From NCBI GenBank assembly GCA_038246575.1, contig JBBRVU010000237.1:1-5575 (forward strand): a DNA stretch of 5,575 nt, written 5' to 3'. Shown here one piece after another: positions 1 to 5,103 of the stretch (positions are counted from its first letter, which is position 1; each line of letters starts with the position of its first letter). The translations under genes were made by a program, and so were the position numbers. The DNA comes from JACCUZ01 sp038246575 (GTDB lineage: Bacteria > Actinomycetota > Actinomycetes > JACCUZ01). The notes under the pieces are model-generated. The model worked only from the letters and a program-made list of their open reading frames with translations. It was not told where the DNA came from and did not search any database.

Positions 1-984
1 AAGGCCGAGCAGGACCGCCTCGCCGCCGAACAGGCCGAGCACGAGCGCCTCGCCGCCGAACAGGCCGCCGCCGAACAGGCCGAGCAGGCCGCCGCCGAAC
101 AGGCTGCCGCCGAGCAGGCCGAGCACGAGCGCCTCGCCGCCGAGCAGGCCGCCGCCGAACAGGCTGCCGCCGAGCAGGCCGAGCACGAGCGCCTCGCCGC
201 CGAGCAGGCCGCCGCCGAACAGGCTGAGCAGGAACGCCTCGCCGAGCGGGCGGCGGCACGGGAGCGTGCTGAGCGCGAGCTGCAGGCCGAGGTCGAGCGT
301 CGGGCTCGCGAGAACGCCGAGCGCGAGGTCCATGAGGAGGCGGAACGCATCGCGCGCGAGGCTGCCGACCGCGACCAGCGGGCTGCCGCCGAGCAGGAGG
401 CCGCCGAGCAGGAGGCCCGTGCGGCCGCCGACGCCGAAGCCGAGCGAGTTGCAGCGGAGGAGGCGGCGCGCAACGAAGCGGAGCGAGTCGCTGCCGAGCA
501 GGCCGCGGCCCAGGCTGCCGAGGAGTCGCGTCTCGCTGCGGCTGAAGCCGCTCGACTCGCCACCGAAGAGGCCGAGCGCCTGGCCGCCGAGGAAGCGAGT
601 CGACTGGCCGAGGACCAGCGCCGCGATCTGGACGAGAGCTCGGCGAGCTCAGCTCGTGCGGCCCAGGCAGCGAGCATGCTGACCGAGCTCACCCGTGACA
701 CGCCGAACGTCGCGAACCAGCCGGCCACGGAGGCCACCGACGACGTGGTCGCGGAGCCGGAGCCGGTTGCAGCCAAGGTCGACTCACCTGTTGACACCGG
801 TCCGGCGCCCATGGTCGCGCGCGACAACGCCGACACCGCGATGCTGTTGCGCGAGCTGTCCAGCCTCGGCTTCGACGACGTACCGCCGCCGTCGGCACCC
901 AAGTCGCCGCCGTCAGCACCCCGACCGGTCATGCCCGCCCCTGAGACCAAGAAGAAGCGCAAGGGGCTCTTCGGCCGCGGCTGA
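1..984 (+). CDS. Coiled-coil Ala/Glu/Gln/Arg-rich protein, 3' part only
   Basis: The reading frame is open from base 1 to the TGA at 982-984, giving 327 residues with the start lying upstream. Residues 1 to about 225 are almost entirely Ala, Glu, Gln and Arg with spaced Leu/Val/Ile (units such as RLAAEQA and AERLAAEEA), typical of a long charged coiled coil or single alpha helix. Residues about 226-275 are acidic and Pro/Thr-rich. A short hydrophobic patch, MLLRELSSLGFDD (281-293), follows, then a Pro/Ser/Ala linker and a very basic C-terminal tail, KKKRKGLFGRG. No cysteine or transmembrane segment is visible. I do not recognise the family. The layout (helical rod, flexible linker, conserved-looking short helix, basic tail) would suit a scaffold or membrane/nucleic-acid-contacting protein, but that is inference. 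It lies 28 bp upstream of dtd on the same strand and is probably co-transcribed with it. Confidence 0.85.
   Translation, partial: KAEQDRLAAEQAEHERLAAEQAAAEQAEQAAAEQAAAEQAEHERLAAEQAAAEQAAAEQAEHERLAAEQAAAEQAEQERLAERAAARERAERELQAEVERRARENAEREVHEEAERIAREAADRDQRAAAEQEAAEQEARAAADAEAERVAAEEAARNEAERVAAEQAAAQAAEESRLAAAEAARLATEEAERLAAEEASRLAEDQRRDLDESSASSARAAQAASMLTELTRDTPNVANQPATEATDDVVAEPEPVAAKVDSPVDTGPAPMVARDNADTAMLLRELSSLGFDDVPPPSAPKSPPSAPRPVMPAPETKKKRKGLFGRG
31..226 (+). repeat. In-frame 60-bp tandem repeat inside the coiled-coil gene
   Basis: Bases 79-166 are identical to 139-226 (88 bp at a 60-bp shift), so a 20-residue unit beginning EHERLAAEQAAAEQA is present about 2.5 times. An earlier related copy at 31-80 matches 115-164 with one mismatch, at an 84-bp shift (28 residues, four heptads). 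Near-perfect identity at the DNA level, synonymous sites included, points to recent duplication by slippage or unequal recombination rather than protein-level selection alone. All shifts are multiples of three, so the reading frame is kept. Confidence 0.9.
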
Positions 985-1012
985 CGTTACGCGTACGGCA
1001 CGATGTCGCCTC

Positions 1013-1438
1013 GTGCGAGCAGTGGTGCAACGTGTCAGCGCGGCCAGCGTCGTCGTCGACGGCGCGGTGGTCGGCCAGATCGACCGGCCCGGGCTATGCG
1101 TCTTCGTCGGGGTGACCCATGACGACGACGCCGAGACGGCGCACCGGCTCGCGACGAAGATCTTCGAGCTACGGATCCTGCGGGACGAGAAGTCCGCCGC
1201 CGACGCTGGCGCGCCACTCCTGGTCGTCAGCCAGTTCACGTTGTACGGCGACGCGCGCAAGGGCCGACGGCCGACTTGGAACGCTGCCGCCCCGGGACCG
1301 GTTGCCGAGCCGCTGGTGGATGAGGTCGTGGCTGCGCTTCGTGACCGCGGCGCCGAGGTCGCCACCGGTCGCTTCGGCGCCGACATGGCGGTGTCCCTGG
1401 TGAACGATGGCCCGGTCACGGTGCTCCTGGAGATGTGA
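1013..1438 (+). CDS. dtd: D-aminoacyl-tRNA deacylase (DTD)
   Basis: The product is 141 residues, the usual size for bacterial DTD (about 145). It hydrolyses D-amino acids mischarged on tRNAs (for example D-Tyr-tRNA) and also edits Gly-tRNA(Ala), acting in the cytoplasm as a homodimer. The N-terminus MRAVVQRVSAASVVVDG is typical. Both signature active-site motifs are present: SQFTL at residues 73-77 and NDGPVT at 131-136, whose Gly133-Pro134 is the Gly-cisPro pair that enforces chiral discrimination. The GTG at 1013 is chosen because the family begins exactly there; the frame is open much further upstream but overlaps the preceding gene. No clear Shine-Dalgarno is seen, so translation may depend on coupling to the upstream gene 28 bp away. 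The gene is intact and converges on ygfZ. Confidence 0.96.
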   Translation: MRAVVQRVSAASVVVDGAVVGQIDRPGLCVFVGVTHDDDAETAHRLATKIFELRILRDEKSAADAGAPLLVVSQFTLYGDARKGRRPTWNAAAPGPVAEPLVDEVVAALRDRGAEVATGRFGADMAVSLVNDGPVTVLLEM

Positions 1439-1467
1439 CCGAACGAGCGCTGGAGCCGTGACGGTCA
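1415..1467. terminator. Possible bidirectional hairpin at the dtd/ygfZ convergence
   Basis: The sequence GTCACGG-tg-CTCC (1415-1427) can pair with GGAGCCGTGAC (1452-1462), giving an 11-bp stem with a 2-nt bulge and a 24-nt loop. An alternative 6-bp pairing joins TGACCG (1436-1441) to CGGTCA (1462-1467), which contain the two facing stop codons. There is no T-run on either side, so it is not a canonical intrinsic terminator. Only its location between convergent genes makes it a candidate. Confidence 0.25.
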
Positions 1468-2412
1468 GCGCGGCGAGGGTCCGTCAGCCGACACGATGAC
1501 CTCTTGCGTCGCCGCAACTCCGCCGGCGACCAACGTGGCGTCCACGGCGGTTGCCCGCTTGATGACCGCCAGCGCGATCGGGCCGAGCTCGTAGTGTCGA
1601 GCCGAGCTGGTGACGCGCCCGACTGTCTTGTCGCCGAGCAACACGTCGTCACCCGGCGCCGGCAGCTCCGAGTCGGAACCGTCGAGATGGAGCAGGACGA
1701 GTCGTCGCGGCGGCCGGCCGAGGTTGTGGACGCGGGCGACTGTCTCCTGGCCCCGGTAGCAACCCTTGTCCAGATGCACCGCAGTGCCGATCCAGCCGAC
1801 CTCGTGCGGAATGGTGCGGTGGTCTGTCTCGAGCTGGTAGCGGGGTCGACCGGCCGCGATCCGCAAGGCCTCCGGGGCCCAGACCCCGGCGAGCTCAGCG
1901 CCGAGAATGGTCGCGAGCTCGGCTCGGGCCACGAAGGACTCGACGCCGTCGGGCGTCGTGCGCGTCGGCGCCCCCGCGACCGGGTCCGCCTTCAGCACCA
2001 CGGCGTACGAGGCCGAGACGTCCTCGACCTCGACCTTGGACCAGAACTTCATGGAGTCCAGGAACGTGACCAGTGACTCTGCGGTGCCCGGCTCGATGTG
2101 AGCCCAGACTGCGTCGCCGTCGTCGACCATCGCGAGCTGGTGCTCGACGTGACCGTGCGCGGAGAGCAGCAGCGCGTCGGTTGCCACACCCGGCTCGAGG
2201 TGCTCGAGGTGCTGGGAGGTCAGCGCGTGCAGCCAGGTCAGGCGGTCGGGCCCGGAGATCCGCACGACGGGGCGGTGCGAGAGGTCGACCGACGCCCGGC
2301 CCTCGGCGAGCGCGCGCTGCTCCCGGTACGGGTCGCCGTAGTGGGCCGCAACCCCGTCATCGGGTGGGTCGGCGGGGACGGCGCCGGGGCTATCCAGGAT
2401 CGGGCTCCTCAT
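1465..2412 (-). CDS. ygfZ: YgfZ/GcvT-domain folate-binding protein
   Basis: The product is 315 residues of the YgfZ family, folate-binding relatives of the glycine-cleavage T protein that support maturation or repair of certain Fe-S enzymes (MiaB in E. coli). The diagnostic KGCYRGQE motif is at residues 216-223, with Cys218 the only cysteine. The N-terminal GcvT-like part includes LSHRPVVRISGPDRLTWLHALTSQ-type sequence (residues 45-67), as expected. ATG at 2412 is preferred because it makes an ATGA overlap with the nur stop and has AGGGA 8 nt upstream; an ATG nine bases earlier (2421) lacks suitable RBS spacing. It is the last gene of the leftward operon, directly after a Fur-family regulator and downstream of sulfurtransferase genes, consistent with a role in sulfur or Fe-S metabolism. 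It has no frameshift or missing motif. Confidence 0.93.
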   Translation of the reverse strand: MRSPILDSPGAVPADPPDDGVAAHYGDPYREQRALAEGRASVDLSHRPVVRISGPDRLTWLHALTSQHLEHLEPGVATDALLLSAHGHVEHQLAMVDDGDAVWAHIEPGTAESLVTFLDSMKFWSKVEVEDVSASYAVVLKADPVAGAPTRTTPDGVESFVARAELATILGAELAGVWAPEALRIAAGRPRYQLETDHRTIPHEVGWIGTAVHLDKGCYRGQETVARVHNLGRPPRRLVLLHLDGSDSELPAPGDDVLLGDKTVGRVTSSARHYELGPIALAVIKRATAVDATLVAGGVAATQEVIVSADGPSPR

Positions 2413-2837
2413 GGCGTACATCCCTGACAGCGGCCGTAGATCGAGAAGTGCGCGACGTCGGTCTCGAAGCCGTGGCGCGCGGCGAGGGCCGCGACGAGGG
2501 AGTCGGCGGCGGATGCACCGGTCTCGGTGACCGCCCCGCATTCGCGGCAGACGAGGTGGAGGTGCGCGTGATCGGTGGCTGCGTGGTAGGTCGGCGACCC
2601 GTGCCCGAGGTGGGTGTGGGTGACCATGCCCAGCTCCTCCAGCAGCTCGAGAGCGCGGTAGACGGTCGAGAGGTTGACCCCACTGGCATGGCGCTGGACC
2701 TCGGCGCAGATCTCGTCGGGGGTGCCGTGGCGCAGCGTGGTGACCGCGTCGAGCACGAGCTGGCGCTGGGGCGTGATGCGGTAACCACCGGCCTTGAGCT
2801 TGGCGGTGAGGCTCGGGTCGGTGTCGGTCATGGTCAT
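2409..2837 (-). CDS. nur: Fur-family metalloregulator, Nur-like (nickel-responsive)
   Basis: This 142-residue Fur-family repressor starts its winged helix with GYRITPQRQLVLDAV (18-32), and the recognition helix lies in GVNLSTVYRALELLEELG (53-70). The regulatory domain has two CXXC pairs (C97/C100 and C137/C140). The sequence strongly resembles Streptomyces coelicolor Nur as I recall it. With a four-residue offset, the histidines reported for Nur's nickel site (H70, H72, H126) correspond to H74, H76 and H130, and those of its second metal site (H33, H86, H88, H90) to H37, H90, H92 and H94; all are present. Nur represses Ni uptake and Fe-SOD genes when nickel-loaded. ATG 2837 is chosen because it forms an ATGA overlap with the preceding stop; ATG 2831 is possible. 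A Zur- or FurA-type role is less likely but not excluded. Confidence 0.9.
   Translation of the reverse strand: MTMTDTDPSLTAKLKAGGYRITPQRQLVLDAVTTLRHGTPDEICAEVQRHASGVNLSTVYRALELLEELGMVTHTHLGHGSPTYHAATDHAHLHLVCRECGAVTETGASAADSLVAALAARHGFETDVAHFSIYGRCQGCTP
2421..2425 (-). promoter_or_regulatory. Ribosome binding site deciding the ygfZ start
   Basis: On the minus strand AGGGA lies 8 nt before the ATG at 2412 and abuts the alternative ATG at 2421. The spacing therefore favours 2412, the start that also gives the 4-nt ATGA overlap with the upstream stop codon. Confidence 0.55.
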
Positions 2838-3325
2838 GCCCGGTGCAGGGTCGCGGACAGGTGCGGCTGCAGCGGGTGCCCCATGGCCGCCATGTCGAAG
2901 GCCCAGAGCAGGTTGCCGTCGACTAGGCCGTAGAGGCGGTGCCCCGCGGTGTACTCCTTCGCGGTCGCCGTGCGGGCCACCGCGTCGGTGCTGAGCTCGA
3001 TCTTCGCTCCGTCGGCGGCGCCGACCCAGATCTCGACGACGCCGGTCGGGTGGGTGAGGGTGAGCTCGATGCTTCCGTCAGCCTCGGGCCGCCAGTAGCC
3101 GTGCTCCTGCGCGAGCGGGCGGACCTCGTTCCCCTCGGCGTCGAGCAGCCAGGAACGACTCACGTGATGGACGAACGGCTTGCCCGGCAGCTGGGCGAAG
3201 GTGACCTCCTGGCCGAAGCGGAACTCCTCGACTGTGGGGTATCCCCCGACCCCGACGCCCCGCCAGGTGCCGATCAGCCAGGTCAGCGGGATCAACTGCG
3301 GCGGCATGTCCAGCGGGATCTCCAC
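2834..3325 (-). CDS. FABP/nitrobindin-like beta-barrel protein (DUF1794/THAP4-like)
   Basis: The product is 163 residues of the actinobacterial FABP-like / nitrobindin family, small cytoplasmic beta-barrels; some members bind heme and NO or act on peroxynitrite. The hallmark GxWxGxG near the N-terminus is GTWRGVGVGGYP (19-30). The C-terminal PHLSATL holds His155, the position of the proximal heme histidine in true nitrobindins, so heme binding is plausible but inferred. It has no cysteine, signal peptide or membrane segment. The start is uncertain: GTG 3325 has GGAGG at a good 7-nt spacing, whereas GTG 3331 (two residues longer) would give a GTGA overlap with the upstream gene but only 1 nt of RBS spacing; ATG 3307 would drop the first six residues. 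M. tuberculosis Rv0813c is, from memory, a homologue beside sseC2-cysA2, matching this neighbourhood. Confidence 0.9.
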   Translation of the reverse strand: MEIPLDMPPQLIPLTWLIGTWRGVGVGGYPTVEEFRFGQEVTFAQLPGKPFVHHVSRSWLLDAEGNEVRPLAQEHGYWRPEADGSIELTLTHPTGVVEIWVGAADGAKIELSTDAVARTATAKEYTAGHRLYGLVDGNLLWAFDMAAMGHPLQPHLSATLHRA

Positions 3326-3327
3326 CG

Positions 3328-3471
3328 TCACACCTCCGGTGAGTCGGCGCCAGTCGCGGCCGGGTCGGCAACGTCGGTGGCCGTCCAGATGCGCCGTACG
3401 GTCAGCAGACCGACGCCGGCGACCGCCACAAAGGCGAGCACCAGCGCGACGACGACCAGGGTCTCCCACAC
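3328..3471 (-). CDS. Small single-pass membrane protein, hypothetical
   Basis: This predicted 47-residue protein begins M-WETLVVVALVLAFVAVAGV and continues GLLTVRRIW, giving one hydrophobic helix (about residues 4-24), then RR and a short acidic, Ala-rich tail (about 30-47). The Arg pair after the helix suggests the C-terminus is cytoplasmic, by the positive-inside rule. In this frame 41 of 47 codons end in G or C. Between the alternative upstream ATG at 3522 and GTG 3471 only 9 of 17 do, and that ATG sits inside repeat copy R1, so coding probably begins at GTG 3471. No good Shine-Dalgarno is visible. Its TGA lies 2 bp from the FABP GTG at 3325, or overlaps the GTG at 3331 as GTGA, so the two genes look coupled. 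I do not recognise a family; a membrane partner for the FABP-like protein is only a guess. Confidence 0.6.
   Translation of the reverse strand: MWETLVVVALVLAFVAVAGVGLLTVRRIWTATDVADPAATGADSPEV
3333..3337 (-). promoter_or_regulatory. Strong ribosome binding site for the FABP-like gene
   Basis: GGAGG on the minus strand lies inside the last codons of the small upstream membrane-protein gene, 7 nt before GTG 3325 and 1 nt before GTG 3331. Its spacing is the reason for choosing 3325. Its location within the upstream gene implies translation linked to that gene. Confidence 0.7.
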
Positions 3472-3514
3472 CCGCCCAAGTCTACGTCGACCACCCCCAC
3501 CCCCACCTTCCCCG

Positions 3515-3540
3515 TTGATCATGCAGCAATGGGGATCTTG
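3515..3540 (+). repeat. 26-bp motif copy R1 (left outer)
   Basis: It begins TTGATCATGCAG and ends TGGGGATCTTG. It differs from R2 at 3 of 26 positions and pairs with R4 in inverted orientation at 25 of 26. Confidence 0.9.
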
Positions 3541-3575
3541 GACATCGGCGCTGGTCAGCCCCCTGCACATCCCTG

Positions 3576-3601
3576 TCGATCATGCAGAAGTGGGGATCTT
3601 G
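3576..3601 (+). repeat. 26-bp motif copy R2 (left inner)
   Basis: It begins TCGATCATGCAG and ends TGGGGATCTTG, with AAG in place of the CAA of R1 between those blocks. It pairs with R3 in inverted orientation at 25 of 26. Confidence 0.9.
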
Positions 3602-3830
3602 GTGCTGCCGCAGCCGAAGCAGTCAGCACGGACAGCCGCCGAAGGGGCCCATGGCCGTCGCGGCGAGCCACGGACTGTGCGTCGAGGGCCGCCGGCCGGC
3701 GCCGAGGTTCGGCCGACCCCGGCGGGTCCGACGCCGTAGGTCGTTGAACACCTGTCGTCGTAGCGACCGCGGACAACGCCGCCGTGGCCGACCAACCCCT
3801 CGTTCGCACCGGTCCCTCATGACGGGCGAC

Positions 3831-3856
3831 CAAGATCCCCACTTCTGCATGGTCGA
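3831..3856 (-). repeat. 26-bp motif copy R3 (right inner)
   Basis: Read on the minus strand it begins TCGACCATGCAG and ends TGGGGATCTTG. It carries the same three distinguishing bases as R2, apart from one T-to-C change. Confidence 0.9.
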
Positions 3857-3891
3857 CAGGCAATCTTGGGGCTGTGACCTGCGGTGATGTA

Positions 3892-3917
3892 CAAGATCCG
3901 CATTGCTGCATGATCAA
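3892..3917 (-). repeat. 26-bp motif copy R4 (right outer)
   Basis: Read on the minus strand it begins TTGATCATGCAG and ends TGCGGATCTTG. It carries the same three distinguishing bases as R1, with a single G-to-C change. It lies 32 bp past the sseC stop codon. Confidence 0.9.
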
Positions 3918-3949
3918 CTTCGAGGGTGGAAGTTGGGTGGGTCGCCATG

Positions 3950-4246
3950 TCAGACGGGGATGGTGAGGTCGGCGACCTCGCCGGTCTGGGCGACGACTGC
4001 GCGGTCGACCGGCTTGGCCTTCGGCGCGAGGGTGCGCAGGGTCCAGCGGCCCGGCGCGGCGAAGAACCGGAACTGCCCCGTCGCCGACGTCGGCACCTCG
4101 GCGGTGAACTCCCCGGACCCGTCGAGGAGCCGGACGTACGCCCCGGCCACCGCCTCGCCGTCGCGAAGGACCACGCCCTGCACGACGGCCGCGGTGGCCA
4201 GGTCCACGCCCTCGGTCGAGGGGCCGCCCAGCGTCGCGCCGCACAT
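3950..4246 (-). CDS. sseC: DUF1416 protein SseC
   Basis: The product is 98 residues, close to M. tuberculosis SseC (about 100). It is a small, predicted all-beta (carboxypeptidase-regulatory/transthyretin-like) protein with the family core VRLLDGSGEFTAEVPTSATG (67 residues before the end) followed by QFRFFAAPGRWTLR. Its biochemical role is not established; in actinobacteria it almost always follows a thiosulfate sulfurtransferase gene. The only cysteine is Cys2, and from memory the mycobacterial proteins also begin MC. The start ATG 4246 is set by the TGATG overlap with the sseA stop and by homology; a longer upstream frame has Arg-rich shadow sequence. Constant pairing with sseA suggests a partner or acceptor in sulfur transfer, which is inference. 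Confidence 0.93.
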   Translation of the reverse strand: MCGATLGGPSTEGVDLATAAVVQGVVLRDGEAVAGAYVRLLDGSGEFTAEVPTSATGQFRFFAAPGRWTLRTLAPKAKPVDRAVVAQTGEVADLTIPV

Positions 4247-5103
4247 CAGGCCGACGCCCCCGAGTCGTCGCCGAGCTCGATCGGCACGCCCACCAGCGAG
4301 CCCCACTCCGTCCAGGACCCGTCGTAGTTCTTCACGTTGGGCTGTTCGAGCAGCTCGTGCAGCACGAACCACGTGTGCGCCGAGCGCTCGCCGATGCGGC
4401 AGTAGGCGATCGTGTCCTTGCCCTCGAGGTCGACGCCCTTGCCGGAGTAGAGCGCCGTCAGCTCGTCATCGGTCTTGAAGGTGCCGTCGTCGTTCGCCGC
4501 CTGCGACCACGGGATGCTGCGCGCGGTCGGGATGTGCCCCGGCCGTTGCGACTGCTCCTGCGGCAGGTGCGCCGGTGCTAGCAGGCGCCCGGCGAACTCG
4601 TCAGGCGAGCGGACGTCGACCAGGTTCTGCTGACCGATCGCGGCCTCGACCTCGTCGCGGAACGCCCGGATCGAGCGGTCCTGCTCCTTCGCGGTGTACG
4701 TCGTCGCCGGCCGGCTCACGTCGTCGGAGACGAGCTCGCGTGACTCCAGCTCCCACTTCTTGCGTCCGCCGTCGAGCAGCCGCACGTCCTCGTGGCCGTA
4801 CAGCTTGAAGTACCAGTACGCGTATGCGGCGAACCAGTTGTTGTTGCCGCCGTAGAGCACGACGGTGTCATCGTTGCCGATTCCCCGCGCCGACAGCAGC
4901 GCCTCGAACGCCGCCTTGTCGACGAAGTCGCGGCGCACCGGGTCCTGCAGGTCCCGCTTCCAGTCCAGGCGCACGGCGCCCTTGATGTGGTTCTTGTCGT
5001 AGGCCGAGGTGTCCTCGTCGACCTCGACCAGGACGACCGAGTCGTCGGCGAGGTGGGACTCGACCCAGGTGGCGTCCACGAGGACGCTGTCACGAGTGCT
5101 CAT
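4246..5103 (-). CDS. sseA: Thiosulfate sulfurtransferase (two-domain rhodanese)
   Basis: This 285-residue tandem rhodanese transfers sulfane sulfur from thiosulfate to cyanide or thiol acceptors through a cysteine persulfide. The C-terminal domain carries the active loop CRIGER at 235-240, with Cys235 the sole cysteine; the following HTWFVLHELL and VKNYDGSWTEWGSLVG match actinobacterial CysA/SseA enzymes. The N-terminal domain (about 1-125) has the fold but no catalytic cysteine, its loop region reading LYGGNNNW (83-90), as usual for the inactive first domain. ATG 5103 has GGAGG 7 nt upstream and fits family length. It overlaps the DUF4395 gene by 14 nt and sseC by one base, so the three are clearly one transcription unit. 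The mycobacterial name would be cysA2; an alternative is a 3-mercaptopyruvate sulfurtransferase, whose loop is normally CG(S/T)GVT, not CRIGER. Confidence 0.96.
   Translation of the reverse strand: MSTRDSVLVDATWVESHLADDSVVLVEVDEDTSAYDKNHIKGAVRLDWKRDLQDPVRRDFVDKAAFEALLSARGIGNDDTVVLYGGNNNWFAAYAYWYFKLYGHEDVRLLDGGRKKWELESRELVSDDVSRPATTYTAKEQDRSIRAFRDEVEAAIGQQNLVDVRSPDEFAGRLLAPAHLPQEQSQRPGHIPTARSIPWSQAANDDGTFKTDDELTALYSGKGVDLEGKDTIAYCRIGERSAHTWFVLHELLEQPNVKNYDGSWTEWGSLVGVPIELGDDSGASA

Larger units (their letters stand above)
3514..3918. repeat. Nested long inverted-repeat element, REP/MITE-like
   Basis: Arms 3515-3601 and 3831-3917 are inverted copies of each other with no gaps, 71 of 87 positions matching, plus one extra G:C pair outside (3514/3918). 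Each arm holds two same-direction copies of a 26-bp motif separated by 35 bp. The 229-bp core (3602-3830) is GC-rich with no recognisable protein: frames open on both strands but are Arg/Pro/Ser-rich and begin at the ATG in the repeat motif. No transposase is present, and I find no target-site duplication (CCCCG on the left, TTCGA on the right). The element fills most of the 478-bp gap between sseC and the next gene. It may be a non-autonomous mobile element, a REP-type cluster, or a structured transcript segment; I cannot assign a named family. Confidence 0.8.

Noticed and set aside
1..240. CRISPR array as explanation of the short repeats
   Set aside because: The repeats are contiguous, in frame, without unique spacers, and encode a regular helical protein.
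695..1012. Longer dtd with N-terminal extension
   Set aside because: The extension is an Arg/Thr/Ser shadow of the upstream coiled-coil gene in another frame; the family starts at the GTG at 1013.
1504..2076. Long + strand open frames opposite ygfZ
   Set aside because: The minus-strand frame encodes a complete YgfZ with KGCYRGQE; the opposite frames show no domain and arise from GC bias.
3623..3850. Open frame on the - strand across the core (about 75 residues)
   Set aside because: It starts at the ATG of repeat R3 and shows only low-complexity basic sequence; similar frames open on both strands, as expected for GC-rich non-coding DNA.
3582..3887. Open frame on the + strand across the repeat element core (about 101 residues)
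   Set aside because: It starts at the ATG of repeat R2, is Arg/Pro/Ser-rich, has no recognisable domain or RBS, and ends in the opposite repeat arm.
3514..3918. Insertion sequence with its own transposase
   Set aside because: The core is only 229 bp, has no transposase motif, and no flanking target-site duplication is visible.
3514..3918. Nur operator within the repeats (TTGC/GCAA fragments near CAGCAATG and CATTGCTG)
   Set aside because: The half sites do not have the 5-bp spacing of the Nur box as I recall it, and the inner motif copies lack them.
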